Positions 27,400 to 36,812 of a stretch of DNA of 64,000 nt are shown here, piece after piece; the first letter of the stretch is position 1; every line of letters starts with the position of its first letter. Source of the stretch: Candidatus Electrothrix aestuarii (GTDB lineage: Bacteria; Desulfobacterota; Desulfobulbia; Desulfobulbales; Desulfobulbaceae); contig CP159373.1 in assembly GCA_032595685.2 (NCBI GenBank), positions 1,261,001 to 1,325,000 of the forward strand, in the 5' to 3' direction. The notes below the pieces were generated by a model. It was given only the letters and a program-made list of their open reading frames with translations, was not told the origin of the DNA and did no database searches. Made by a program: the position numbers and the translations under genes.

Positions 27400-28096
27400 G
27401 GAATCACTGCGTCCCCCTCCTTTTTCACCCTATTTCCAGAGGATGAACAATAATTCCATTGACAAAGCCGGAAGAGCGCCGTAATTTGGCACAAGCAGTT
27501 CTGCTCCATCCCATTTTATCCCATCATTTCAAAGGAGAATCCTCATGTCAAACGTTCAATGGAAACCAGTTGAAAATGCCCTGACCACCCCCCGATCTTA
27601 CCGCGTTCAGGTTGTGCCGTATAATACGCCCGGCTACGATGAAATGGCTGCTGACATCTCGGCCCTGAATCCCAACTACAACGCGAACCTGATCCGTTCC
27701 CTTGCTCCCCTGATGATGGAGTGGATTCAGACACGGCTGATCAACGGCGACCGGGTAACCCTGGAGGATGCCCTGAGCTTTCATCTCACCATCAGTGGCA
27801 GGCTGGACGGGCCGGATTCTCCCCTGCCTGATGATGAAGATCTGATCAATGTTAATATATATGCCACCCGGCCCTTTGTGGAGAAGATCCGCAAAGAGGT
27901 CCAGTTAGAACGGCTGCCCATGAGCAAAAAACAGCCGCTGATTACCTCGGCAGAAGACACCAAACTCAAGCTGACCGATGTACTCAACCCGGACGGCGTA
28001 CTGCACCTGACCGGCAGTAATCTCTTTTTCCAGGAGGATAACCCGGACTGTTCCTGCGTTCTCCAGGGCACCCGGAGTGGTCAGACCAAGGAATGT

Positions 28097-29377
28097 AAAA
28101 AAAATAACTTCCCGATTTGCTCCACTGCTGTAAAATATCCTGTATTATGAAAACAGCACATTACACATCAGAAGTAGAGGAAGGCATGCAGCTATTTGCA
28201 GCAACACTTAATGAACGAGATTTTCGTCGCTATGCGGCAATCGAAGCTCTAAAGTTGGGGCACGGCGGTATTAGCTACATTTCAAAGTTGTTATCCCTTG
28301 ATCCCAAAACAATTTCTAAAGGAATCAAGGAGATTTTAAAAAAACATTAAATCATGAATATATCAGGAAGCCTGGAGGCGGTCGTTCGTATATTGATGAG
28401 AAATATCCCAATATTCACAAGGTTTTTCTGTCGATAATTAAAGAACATACCGCTGGATGCCCGATGAATGATGACATTCGCTGGACGTATCTAACCCACC
28501 ACGAAATTGTCGAAAAATTAGCGAAGAAAAAAATCTTTATTAGCTCTCCCACTGTTGCTGATTTACTCAAGTTTCATGGCTTTAAAAAGCGTAAAATGAG
28601 CCAATGCAAGACAATCAAAGATGTTGAAAACAGAGATGAACAATTCATAAATATAGAGAGACTACGTAATATCTACACCCAAGCAGGAGAACCAGTTGTC
28701 AGTGTTGACAGCAAGAAAAAGGAACCGTTTGGCAGTTTGTATCGAGAAGGTGAAGTCTATTCAACAAGTTCCCCTGAAGTATATGATCATAGCTTTGCTT
28801 CCTTGCAAACCGGTTTATCCGTACCTCATGGCATTTTTGATATCAATAAAAATAAAGCATGTGTTAACATAGGGTTGTCTCGCGATACCGCCGAGTTTTT
28901 CTATGACAGTATGGTTTTGTGGTGGGAGACTTATGGAAAGATTGAGTACCCTGATGCTAGAAAATTGTTAATTCTTTGTGATGGTGGTGGTTCAAATGGT
29001 TGCAGACATTATGTTTTCAAGGAAGCTGTGCAAAAATTAGCCAATACGCTTGGTCTTAGTATTCGTATTGCCCATTATCCGGCCTATTGCTCAAAATATA
29101 ACCCCATAGAACACAGGGTTTTCCCTCATATAACCAGAGCGTTATCCGGTGTTGTCCTGGATAGTGTACAGACAGTGAAATCTTTGATTGAGAGTAGGGC
29201 AAAAACAAAAAAAGGTTTAGAAACCTACGTGAATATAGTGGATAAAATCTACGAAACGGGCAAAAAGGCGTCGGAGTTGTTTATGGAGAATATGCCTATC
29301 GTTTTTGACCAGTTCCTGCCGAAATGGAATTATAAGGCCGTGCCAGTTTTTTGAAATCGGGAAGTTATTATTTTTTT
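28097..29377 (+). mobile_element. ISAzo13-type insertion sequence
   Basis: Inverted ends AAATAACTTCCCGATTT on the left and AAATCGGGAAGTTATTATT on the right, each bordered by an A or T run, flanked by GT on both sides (2-bp duplication). Length 1281 bp. It carries one transposase with a -1 shift. Confidence 0.85.
28147..29354 (+). CDS. ISAzo13-family transposase, probably made by -1 frameshifting
   Basis: First frame 28147-28350 gives 67 residues with a helix-turn-helix (GGISYISKLLSLDPKTISKG). The second frame continues IRKPGGGRSYIDEKYPNI and the long DDE part: VVSVDSKKKEPFGSLYREGE (Asp), LLILCDGGGSNGCRHYVFK (Asp), and HYPAYCSKYNPIEHRVFPHI (Glu), all diagnostic of the ISAzo13 family. The joint is TT-A-AAA-AAA-C at 28336-28344, where the slippery heptamer A_AAA_AAA is in the correct phase for -1 slippage. 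The repaired length is 402 residues, which is normal. A lost base is the alternative. Confidence 0.85.
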
Positions 29378-29959
29378 GTTCCAAGCAGACCACCTTTGCC
29401 TCCATCGCCAACAGCGAAGTCCTGCTGGTGCCTGACATCCCTGCCCAGCCTGACCCGTGGAACAACGAGTACACCGTATCCATCAGCACCCAGTACACCG
29501 AGCACGGCACGGTCCGCACCGGAACCTTTGGCCGCAAACTGCGCACTCCGCTCAGCGTCACCCTGGGCAATGGCGACGGCATCCTGACTGATGATGCCAA
29601 TGCGCCCTATGTCACGGTGGAGGGGGGCAATCTGACTGGGGAGGAGATGGTGCGTATTCAGGTTGTACAGGATCTGCACGAAGGCCTGCTGTTTTTCAAT
29701 CTGCGGGATATGCACGAAAACGGGGAGCAGGGCGAGCCTGTCCGGGTGAGCGGCAACGGCCCCTGCACCCTGCCCGGCTTTACCGGTTCCGGCCTGACCA
29801 GTCTGGACCTGACCGTGCAGAAGTACAGTAAGCTGATGGATATGATCCGTAATAAGTACGGCGGAAGACTGGTGGATGTGCTCAAGGTGGAGAGCGGGGC
29901 CTGATCCGGTTATCCTTACGTTATTCTTCTGATCGGGGATTATCGGCCAGCGCATTATT

Positions 29960-30025
29960 GTAGGGGTCGCCCCCTGTGGCGACCCTGCCTATCACAAAGC
30001 GGACAAGCACAGGGGCTTGCCCCTA
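29960..30025. repeat. REP-like palindrome pair (GTAGGGG...CCCCTAC type)
   Basis: GTAGGGGTCGCC ... GGCGACCCT and a second arm pair GACAAGC / GCTTGCCCCTAC. The same GTAGGGG/CCCCTAC-framed palindromes with other inner words occur at 30876-30937, 32265-32291 and 32346-32371. These are dispersed intergenic repeats. Confidence 0.7.
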
Positions 30026-30148
30026 CCCTTCCGGTCTTTTATTCAGCAGCCAGCCGGGCCTTGTCCTCCTGATGCTTCCTGTGAAGGAGACATCATCAAG
30101 GGCCTTGGTATCCGGGTATTCATAGGTCAGGTGCTGAACGCTGATCAT
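30023..30148 (-). pseudogene. N-terminal stub of an ABC transporter ATPase
   Basis: Starts with a good GGAGGG site and reads MISVQHLTYEYPDTKALDDV SF, the opening strand of an ABC ATPase, but diverges after residue 28, before the Walker A motif, and stops at 30023 inside a REP-like palindrome. 41 codons. It looks like the end of a gene whose 3' part was removed by deletion at the repeat. Confidence 0.6.
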
Positions 30149-30189
30149 TGCTCTGTTCCCTCCGAGTTATATTGATATCCCTGTGGAAC

Positions 30190-30852
30190 TTACTCCACAA
30201 AGGTGGCAATCTCTTCCACCGGGCTGCGCTCAGTGCGGTAGCCGTTCACCGGGGCTGCCAGATCAGGGTAGCCAATAGACATCCCCAGGACCAAGCGGTT
30301 ATTCTCCGGGATACCAAGATACTCTTTAATGGCCTCTGCATAGTCGGTCAAAAAGGCCTGGGGAACCGTACCCAGCCCCTTGGCCTGGGCTGCCAGCATC
30401 AGGTTTTGGGCAAAGAGCCCTAAATCAAAAAGGGACCAGGAGGACAGGGAGTTGTCCTGATACAAATAGATGGCATGGGGGGCTCCGTAGAAAGAGAAAT
30501 TGGCCCTCTTGGCCCTGGTAACCACAGCAGGATCACGCAGATCCATGCCTGTCAGTTCCTGGCGCTTATTCATCAGGTAGGTAATACGGGCCTGCTCTTC
30601 TTCAGGCCAGGATGCAGGGGGAGGAAGATCCGGGTTAGGCGGGGTGTTGTTGTCCAGCAGATCTATCATCAGCTGAGAGAGACCTTCCTTTTTCTCCCCG
30701 GAGATCACCATCACCTTCCACGGCTGGGTGTTCTTATAGGAGGGGCTCCAGCAGGCCATTGAAATGATCTCTCTGAGCAGATCCTGGGAAACCGGCTTTT
30801 CCTGGAAAGCGCGGATACTGCGCCGGTTAGTAATGCATGCGATGGCGTCCAT
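30190..30852 (-). CDS. Nitroreductase family protein
   Basis: 220 residues. Family blocks: the FMN-binding start ITNRRSIRAFQEKPVSQDLL, ACWSPSYKNTQPWKVMVISG, and the C-terminal LFDLGLFAQNLMLAAQAKGL followed by GMSIGYPD. An FMN-dependent NAD(P)H oxidoreductase; the substrate is open. The ATG at 30850-30852 follows AGGAGAAAGAG. Flanked on both sides by REP-like palindromes, with purH-type gene 97 bp upstream on the same strand. Confidence 0.92.
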   Translation of the reverse strand: MDAIACITNRRSIRAFQEKPVSQDLLREIISMACWSPSYKNTQPWKVMVISGEKKEGLSQLMIDLLDNNTPPNPDLPPPASWPEEEQARITYLMNKRQELTGMDLRDPAVVTRAKRANFSFYGAPHAIYLYQDNSLSSWSLFDLGLFAQNLMLAAQAKGLGTVPQAFLTDYAEAIKEYLGIPENNRLVLGMSIGYPDLAAPVNGYRTERSPVEEIATFVE

Positions 30853-30875
30853 ATCTCTTTCTCCTTTATGTCACG

Positions 30876-30937
30876 GTAGGGGCGAACCTGTGTGTTCGCC
30901 CTTGATATAGCGGGCAGACACATGGGTCTGCCCCTAC
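30876..30937. repeat. REP-like palindrome pair
   Basis: GTAGGGGCGAAC...GTTCGCCC and GGGCAGACACA...TCTGCCCCTAC arms, in the gap between the purH-type gene and the nitroreductase gene. Confidence 0.7.
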
Positions 30938-30949
30938 AGATCGTTCTGA

Positions 30950-32239
30950 TTAATGCTTAAATGAGCGCTGACCAGTGAACATCATAGCCACCTGGGGGTT
31001 GGCCTCGTTACAGGCCTCAATGGTGGCATAGTCACGCATGGAACCACCGGCCTGGAGGATAGCGGTGATACCCTCACGGATACCCACATCTGCGCCATCG
31101 CGGAAGGGGAAAAAGGCATCGGAGATCATGGTGGAGCCGGGCAACCCGCCCCGATCTTCCTTGACCTTGGCATCAATGGCTGCTTTATCGCCTGCATCCC
31201 GCTTGCCCTGCTCAATTTCTAACGCCAAGTCCGCATAAGGGATTCCATACTGATCAAAACAGATGATGTCGGCATATTTCACATAGGCCTTATGCACGGC
31301 AATCTCTGCCACGCCCACGCGATCCTGCTCACCGGTACCGATGCCGGTGGTGCAGCCGTCTTTGACATAGATGACTGAGTTGGAGGTAACCCCGTGCTCC
31401 ACAGCCCAACCGAAGATCATGTCATCCAGCTCCTGCGGAGTGGGCTGGCGCTCACAGGCGTACTCCTGACCCTTCCAGGTTGCGGTGGCTGGCTTCAGGT
31501 CTGCTGCTGAACGAATAGAGTTGACCGCAGACTGCTGGATGATGATACCGCCATCAATCAGGGACTTGAAATCAACAAAACGATATTTCTCAAAGTCCGC
31601 CAGACGGTTGATGCCGTCCATACGGATAACCCGCAGGTTCTTGGCCTTGGCCAGGATCTCCAGCGTCCCTTCCTCGAACTCAGGGGCACAGACAACCTCC
31701 AGGTAATTCTGGCTCATCAGCTCAGCGGTTGCCTTATCAATAGCCCGGCTGGTGATAACAGCACCACCGAATGCAGCAATGCGGTCAGCCCGGTTGGCCT
31801 TATTGTAGGCATCTGCCAGATTGCTGCCCACGGCGGCACCACAGGGGTTATTATGCTTAAGGATAACCGCAGCAGGTTTATCCACCAGATACTTGATAAT
31901 GTTAAGGCCGTTATCCACGTCAGTGAGATTGATCTTGCCCGGATGCTTACCCACCTGGAGCATATCCTCAACGCTGATGCCGCTGACCAGTGAGTTGCCC
32001 GGCTCAATGAATTTGCAATCGCCAAGTGCCAGATTGCCGTTCACCAGCTCATACAGGGCTGCTTCCTGATCCGGATTCTCGCCGTAGCGAATACCGCGCT
32101 CGTCCACCCCGCCATCTTCTGTGGGAATGGCCCAGGTTCGCTTGCGGTAGACCAAGGTCTGGTCGCCAAAAGAGATGGTCATATCCATGGGGAAGGAATC
32201 ACCGAGGATGGTTGTGTACATTTTCTTGATGTCGCTCAT
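30950..32239 (-). CDS. purH: AICAR transformylase / IMP synthesis enzyme (PurH C-terminal domain, stand-alone)
   Basis: 429 residues covering the AICAR formyltransferase domain of PurH: RYGENPDQEAALYE, NLTDVDNGLNIIKYL, and the catalytic KHNNPCGAAVG with the Lys-His pair, then IAAFGGAVITSRAID and FFPFRDGADVGIREGITAIL. The N-terminal inosinicase (IMP cyclohydrolase) domain of the bifunctional enzyme is absent. The protein adds the formyl group to AICAR in the penultimate step of purine synthesis; ring closure must be done by another protein. The stand-alone form is common in some anaerobes. The start ATG at 32237-32239 is followed by MSDIKKMYTT. Confidence 0.88.
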   Translation of the reverse strand: MSDIKKMYTTILGDSFPMDMTISFGDQTLVYRKRTWAIPTEDGGVDERGIRYGENPDQEAALYELVNGNLALGDCKFIEPGNSLVSGISVEDMLQVGKHPGKINLTDVDNGLNIIKYLVDKPAAVILKHNNPCGAAVGSNLADAYNKANRADRIAAFGGAVITSRAIDKATAELMSQNYLEVVCAPEFEEGTLEILAKAKNLRVIRMDGINRLADFEKYRFVDFKSLIDGGIIIQQSAVNSIRSAADLKPATATWKGQEYACERQPTPQELDDMIFGWAVEHGVTSNSVIYVKDGCTTGIGTGEQDRVGVAEIAVHKAYVKYADIICFDQYGIPYADLALEIEQGKRDAGDKAAIDAKVKEDRGGLPGSTMISDAFFPFRDGADVGIREGITAILQAGGSMRDYATIEACNEANPQVAMMFTGQRSFKH

Positions 32240-32264
32240 TGTTTTAGCTCCGGGTTTTCTTGGG

Positions 32265-32371
32265 GTAGGGCACGGCGCGCCGTGCCCCTACGGAATGACA
32301 AAACTATTTTACAAAACTATGTTACAAACTATGTTACAAACTATTGGGCAGACACACAGGTCTGCCCCTAC
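32265..32371. repeat. Two REP-like palindromes in the purH-glyQ gap
   Basis: A perfect palindrome GGGCACGGCGCGCCGTGCCC at 32268-32287 framed by GTA/CTAC, and GGGCAGACACACAGGTCTGC at 32346-32365 followed by CCCTAC. A direct repeat of ACAAACTATGTTAC-like words lies between them. The rest of the 390-bp gap between divergent genes shows nothing else. Confidence 0.65.
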
Positions 32372-32629
32372 GGCCTGTCCTTGCTTCACAGACACGGGTT
32401 CTCTTCAGAAAACTCAAAAAGATAACGAGTATAATAGGAACAGAATCAGTTGCCAACAGAGAAAATGCGGAGTTACCACCTGAAGCGCAGCTCCTGTTGA
32501 CCAGCGGAATGACAAAATCATTTACCCCCACTTCCTGCTGTGTTAGATTAGCAGCCATTTATACTGTTACTTTGGGTTTGTTCATGATCTCCGGGTGAGA
32601 AAAACTCAGCAAGAAAGGGATTATCCATC

Positions 32630-33517
32630 ATGTATTTTCAAGACATTATCGCCGCCCTGAATAGCTATTGGGCCTCTGCTGGTTGCGTTGTTATGCAGCC
32701 CTATGACATGGAAGTTGGTGCCGGAACCTTTCACCCGGCCACCCTGCTCAAGGCCCTTGGGCCGGAACCCTGGAAAGCCGCCTATGTGCAGCCCTCCCGC
32801 CGTCCCACCGACGGACGCTACGGCGAAAACCCCAACCGTCTCCAGCATTATTATCAATACCAGGTGGTGATTAAACCCTCTCCTGATAACGTCCAGGAGA
32901 TGTACCTGGAAAGCCTTAAGCGCTTTGGTCTGAATCTGCTGGAGCACGATATCCGCTTTGTTGAGGATGACTGGGAATCACCCACCCTTGGTGCCTGGGG
33001 TCTGGGTTGGGAGGTCTGGCTTGATGGCATGGAGATCACCCAGTTCACCTATTTCCAGCAGGCCGGTTCCATTGACCTGAAACCCATTACTGTAGAGATC
33101 ACCTATGGTCTGGAGCGCATTGCCATGTACCTCCAGGAAAAGGAATCTGTCTATGATATTCAGTGGAATAAAGAGGTCACCTACGGGGATATCTTCCTCC
33201 AGGCGGAAAAAGAATTCTCTGCCTTTAACTTTGAAGAGGCTAAGGTGGATGATCTGATCACCAGCTTTGATAATTATGAGCGAGAGGCCCTGAAGCTGGT
33301 GGAAAAAGACCTGATCCGCCCGGCCTATGATTACTGCCTCAAATGCTCTCATACCTTTAACCTACTGGATGCCCGTAAGGCCATCTCGGTGGCTGAGCGT
33401 ACCCGCTATATTGGTCGGATTCGCAATATCGCCCGTCAGGTAGCCCAGCATTTTGTGGACCAGCGTGAGGCAATGGGTTGGCCTATGCTCAAAGAAAAGG
33501 TCGCTGAAGCAGCATAG
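32630..33517 (+). CDS. glyQ: Glycine--tRNA ligase alpha subunit
   Basis: 295 residues, the catalytic chain of the bacterial alpha2-beta2 glycyl-tRNA synthetase. Clear family sequence from the first residue: [58 protein letters not shown], and the C-terminal [20 protein letters not shown]. The ATG is preceded by AAGAAAGGG. The beta subunit glyS normally follows directly, but here the next gene is a methyltransferase, so glyS must be elsewhere. Confidence 0.96.
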   Translation: MYFQDIIAALNSYWASAGCVVMQPYDMEVGAGTFHPATLLKALGPEPWKAAYVQPSRRPTDGRYGENPNRLQHYYQYQVVIKPSPDNVQEMYLESLKRFGLNLLEHDIRFVEDDWESPTLGAWGLGWEVWLDGMEITQFTYFQQAGSIDLKPITVEITYGLERIAMYLQEKESVYDIQWNKEVTYGDIFLQAEKEFSAFNFEEAKVDDLITSFDNYEREALKLVEKDLIRPAYDYCLKCSHTFNLLDARKAISVAERTRYIGRIRNIARQVAQHFVDQREAMGWPMLKEKVAEAA

Positions 33518-33558
33518 TTCTTTGGTGGCCATGTAGATATCTCAGGATCAGGAAAAAA

Positions 33559-34377
33559 ATGGGGCAGCAGAACATCAAAGAGTTGTACAAGAAGACCTTT
33601 AATACGGTTGCTGAGGGGTATGATAACCCGGCAATGCACTTTTTTCCCGAAAGCGCACAACGGATTGCCTCCTATCTGAACCTCAAAGGCAATGAGCATG
33701 TACTGGATGTGGCCACCGGGACTGGTTGTGCCGCACTCGCCTTAGCGCATGACCTACCTGATGGCCAGGTTACCGGTCTTGATTTCTCCACCGGCATGTT
33801 GGCGCAGGCAATGGAGAAGCAGGAGCAGGCCGAGCTCGACAATATCTTCTTTGTTGAGATGGATATGCAGGCAATTGACTATCCTGATCAACATTTCGAT
33901 GCTGCCGTAAGTGCATTCAGTATCTTCTTTGTTGATGATATGGAAAGGCAATTAGCCCATATCGCTGACAAGGTGAAGGCCGGTGGACGGGTTATCACAA
34001 CTACCTTTTACGACACCGCCTTTACCCCGCTTGTCGGTCTTTTTCTCCGGCGTCTCCAGCAATACGGGATTGAACCGCCTTCCCTGGCCTGGAAAAGAGT
34101 AGCGACTGAGGAACAATGCCTTGCCCTTTTTCAGGCAGCTGGGCTCCAGGATAGCCAATGTCATCGTGTGGAATGCGGGTATCATCTCCAGGATGCCTCT
34201 GAGTGGTGGTGCCTGATCTGGAACGGTGGTTTTAGGGGCCTGGTGAATCAACTTGCTCCAGATGATATGGATCGTTTTCAGGAAGAGCATTTGGCAGAGG
34301 TACAGGCCCTTGCCTCAGAGCAGGGAATCTGGCTTGAGATGAACGTGCTGTATACCGTCGGCAAGAGAACCGTATAA
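33559..34377 (+). CDS. Class I SAM-dependent methyltransferase
   Basis: 272 residues. Motif I VLDVATGTGCAALALAH, motif II region VTGLDFSTGMLAQAM, then VEMDMQAIDYPDQHFDAAVS (post-II) and VKAGGRVITTTFYD (post-III). The layout is UbiE/COQ5-like, with an extended C-terminal half rich in Trp that may recognise the substrate. Substrate unknown. RBS AGGA before the ATG; 41 bp downstream of glyQ and likely co-transcribed. Confidence 0.85.
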   Translation: MGQQNIKELYKKTFNTVAEGYDNPAMHFFPESAQRIASYLNLKGNEHVLDVATGTGCAALALAHDLPDGQVTGLDFSTGMLAQAMEKQEQAELDNIFFVEMDMQAIDYPDQHFDAAVSAFSIFFVDDMERQLAHIADKVKAGGRVITTTFYDTAFTPLVGLFLRRLQQYGIEPPSLAWKRVATEEQCLALFQAAGLQDSQCHRVECGYHLQDASEWWCLIWNGGFRGLVNQLAPDDMDRFQEEHLAEVQALASEQGIWLEMNVLYTVGKRTV

Positions 34378-34404
34378 CCTCATAGAGGTAGGAGAATTTT
34401 CCCT

Positions 34405-34674
34405 ATGACCTGGCAGGAAACAGGGGCTTTTATTGTCCAGCGTTTTGTGGCTTTAGTGACAGGCCTTGTTATTATTACGATTCTCGAACCAACTCTTCTG
34501 CCGCCGGACATGCTTCCTCCTGATGCCAGCTGGTTTGCCCGGAACGCAAAGCTTGTTTATAGCGCTGTGGTGTTTACGGAGGTGGCCCTGGTCTTCCAGT
34601 ACTGGGTGCAACCCCTCAGAAAAGTCGGCTGGGCGCTTTTGGCGATTACCTTTGTGATAGCGAAATTCTGGTAA
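34405..34674 (+). CDS. Small inner-membrane protein, unknown function
   Basis: 89 residues with three predicted membrane segments (residues ~12-30, 47-65 and 70-86) and short polar ends. GGAG lies 10 bp upstream of the ATG. I do not recognise a family. It follows the methyltransferase by 27 bp on the same strand. Confidence 0.65.
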   Translation: MTWQETGAFIVQRFVALVTGLVIITILEPTLLPPDMLPPDASWFARNAKLVYSAVVFTEVALVFQYWVQPLRKVGWALLAITFVIAKFW

Positions 34675-34789
34675 GACATCATATAAATATACACATGCCT
34701 TGAGCCCCCTTGAGCTCCATAAGGCAGAGTGAAAGATTAACAAAATATTTGAAGAGAAACGAAGCGGAGCAGCTCGTCGCGATATTATT

Positions 34790-36745
34790 ATGACCACCTA
34801 TATAACCACCCCCATTTACTATGTAAACGCCATGCCCCACATCGGGCATGCCTACACCACCATCGTTGCCGATACCTATGCCCGTTTTCGTCGTCTCTGT
34901 GGCGATGAGGTTCGCTTCCAGACCGGTACGGATGAGCACGGCGAAAAAATCGTCCAGGCTGCTGAAAAGGAGGGTGTCAGTCCCCGAGACTACGTTGACC
35001 GTATTTCAGCTTCCTTTCATGACACCTGGCCAGACCTGGATATTGCCCCGGATAATTTCATCCGCACCACGGATGCCGATCATATCAAGCTGGTACAGGA
35101 TATCCTGCAAAAGGTCTACGATGAAGGAGATATCTATTTCTCCGAGTACTCAGGTCATTACTGCAAGGGCTGTGAACGTTTCCTCACGGAAAAAGAACTG
35201 GTGGACGGTAAGTGCCCGGACCATCTCACCGTACCCGAGGAGATCTCTGAGCAGAACTACTTCTTCCGCATGTCCAAGTATCAGGACTGGCTGATTGAGC
35301 ATGTTGAGAGCAATCCTGAATACATCACCCCGGAACGCTATCGCAACGAGGTGCTCTCCTTTCTCCGTGAGCCGCTGGAAGATCTCTGTATCTCACGGCC
35401 CTGTTCCCGCCTGACTTGGGGTATCCCTCTACCTTTTGATGAGAACTTTGTCACCTATGTCTGGTTTGATGCCCTGATCAATTACCTCACCGGGATCGGC
35501 TATCCAGACGGCTCTTGTTTTGATTACTGGGCTGCTGCCGAGCATGTGATTGCCAAGGATATCCTCAAGCCCCATGCCATTTATTGGCCCACGATGATCC
35601 GGGCAATGGGACTACCTCCGTATAGACGCCTGCATGTCCACGGTTACTGGAATGTGGATGAGACCAAGATGTCAAAATCCTTGGGCAATGTAATTCGTCC
35701 TGGCGAGCTGGTTGAGGAATACGGGGTGGACACTGTGCGCTACTTTTTGCTCCGGGAGATGAGTTTCGGGCGGGATTCTTCTTTTTCCACGGAAGCCTTG
35801 GAAGCTCGCCGTAATTCGGACCTGGCCAATGATGTAGGCAACCTGTTCTCACGCGCCCTGACCATGCTGGTCAAATATGCTAATTCGACTGTACCGGAGC
35901 TTGATAAGGAAACCGTGACCGAAGAAGATCGGGTCTTGGTGGATGCTTTGGAGAAGATGGTGGCTGATTACAGCGCAGCCATGAATAGCTTTGAGTTTCA
36001 TAAAGCCTTGCAGTCCATCTGGGAAGTGATCGGGATGTTGAACCGCTTCATCGTTACCAATGCACCCTGGGAGCTGGCCAAGGACTCTGATCAGGCCGGG
36101 CGGCTGAACACCGTCCTGTATTTCCTGGCAGATAGTCTACGCCTGCTGGCCGTGGTGCTCCGTCCAATTATGCCCACGGCTGCGAAAAAGATGGCAGCAG
36201 CTCTGGGGCTGGAGAAAGAGCTGGCTACAGCACAACTGGAAAATGAAGGGTGCTGGGGCAAGATGCAGGCCGGGACGACCCTGAATCAGGGCGAGGCCTT
36301 GTTTCCCCGCTTGGCGAAAAAGAAAAAGCCACAACAACCTCAGGCCCAACAACAGAGCAAGAAAGGCAAGGCAAAGAAAAAAGAGGCTGAGCCGGAAATC
36401 GACATGGAAGGACTGATAACCTTTGAGCAATTCGGTGAGGTTGAATTGCGGGTGGCGGAGATCATCACCGCAGAGAAGGTCAAAAAGGCGAACAAGCTGC
36501 TCAAACTCACGGTCAAGGCCCCGGAGGAGCGGACTTTGGTAGCTGGTATTGCCAAATTTTACGCTCCAGAGGAACTGGTCGGGAAAAAGGTGATCATTGT
36601 TGCCAACCTGAAACCGGCCAAGTTGATGGGGATTACCTCTCAGGGTATGGTATTGGCGGCCAAGGAAGTCGATGCGGACGGTAATGAGCACTTGGTGCTC
36701 TCCACCGTGGCAGGCGATATTGCACCGGGTTCTCGGGTGGCGTAG
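34790..36745 (+). CDS. metG: Methionine--tRNA ligase with C-terminal tRNA-binding domain
   Basis: 651 residues. Class I synthetase signatures: the HIGH box in MPHIGHAYTTIVAD (residues ~15-20) and KMSKS in NVDETKMSKSLGNVIRPG. A zinc-type insert has CKGCERFLTEKELVDGKCPDH. After the anticodon domain comes a Lys/Gln-rich linker (PQQPQAQQQSKKGKAKKKEA) and an EMAPII/Trbp111-like OB domain (FGEVELRVAEIITAEKV, KVIIVANLKPAKLMGITSQG). Charges tRNA-Met for initiation and elongation. No close RBS is seen; the ATG is preceded by GGAGCAGCTCG at about 20 bp. Confidence 0.95.
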   Translation: MTTYITTPIYYVNAMPHIGHAYTTIVADTYARFRRLCGDEVRFQTGTDEHGEKIVQAAEKEGVSPRDYVDRISASFHDTWPDLDIAPDNFIRTTDADHIKLVQDILQKVYDEGDIYFSEYSGHYCKGCERFLTEKELVDGKCPDHLTVPEEISEQNYFFRMSKYQDWLIEHVESNPEYITPERYRNEVLSFLREPLEDLCISRPCSRLTWGIPLPFDENFVTYVWFDALINYLTGIGYPDGSCFDYWAAAEHVIAKDILKPHAIYWPTMIRAMGLPPYRRLHVHGYWNVDETKMSKSLGNVIRPGELVEEYGVDTVRYFLLREMSFGRDSSFSTEALEARRNSDLANDVGNLFSRALTMLVKYANSTVPELDKETVTEEDRVLVDALEKMVADYSAAMNSFEFHKALQSIWEVIGMLNRFIVTNAPWELAKDSDQAGRLNTVLYFLADSLRLLAVVLRPIMPTAAKKMAAALGLEKELATAQLENEGCWGKMQAGTTLNQGEALFPRLAKKKKPQQPQAQQQSKKGKAKKKEAEPEIDMEGLITFEQFGEVELRVAEIITAEKVKKANKLLKLTVKAPEERTLVAGIAKFYAPEELVGKKVIIVANLKPAKLMGITSQGMVLAAKEVDADGNEHLVLSTVAGDIAPGSRVA

Positions 36746-36812
36746 CAGGAAGTGGTCGTTTCCTGCGCTGGGGCGTGGGAACAAGAAAAAGGTTCTTTAG
36801 AGAGACGTTGGG

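Larger units (their letters stand above)
27545..29904 (+). pseudogene. HU-like DNA-binding / DUF4469 protein, split by an ISAzo13-type element
   Basis: Exons of the broken gene are 27545-28096 and 29380-29904. Joined after removal of the IS and one copy of the GT duplication, they give 358 residues: an N-terminal HU/IHF-like domain (NANLIRSLAPLMMEWIQTRL, GDRVTLEDALSFHLTISGRL) and C-terminal Ig-like DUF4469 region (VLHLTGSNLFF, EYTVSISTQYTEHGTVRTGT). Its paralog with the same plan is at 57412-58464. RBS AAAGGAG. The left piece alone would make a 201-residue protein with a foreign tail; the right piece has no own start. Paralogs of this family are of unknown function. Confidence 0.85.
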
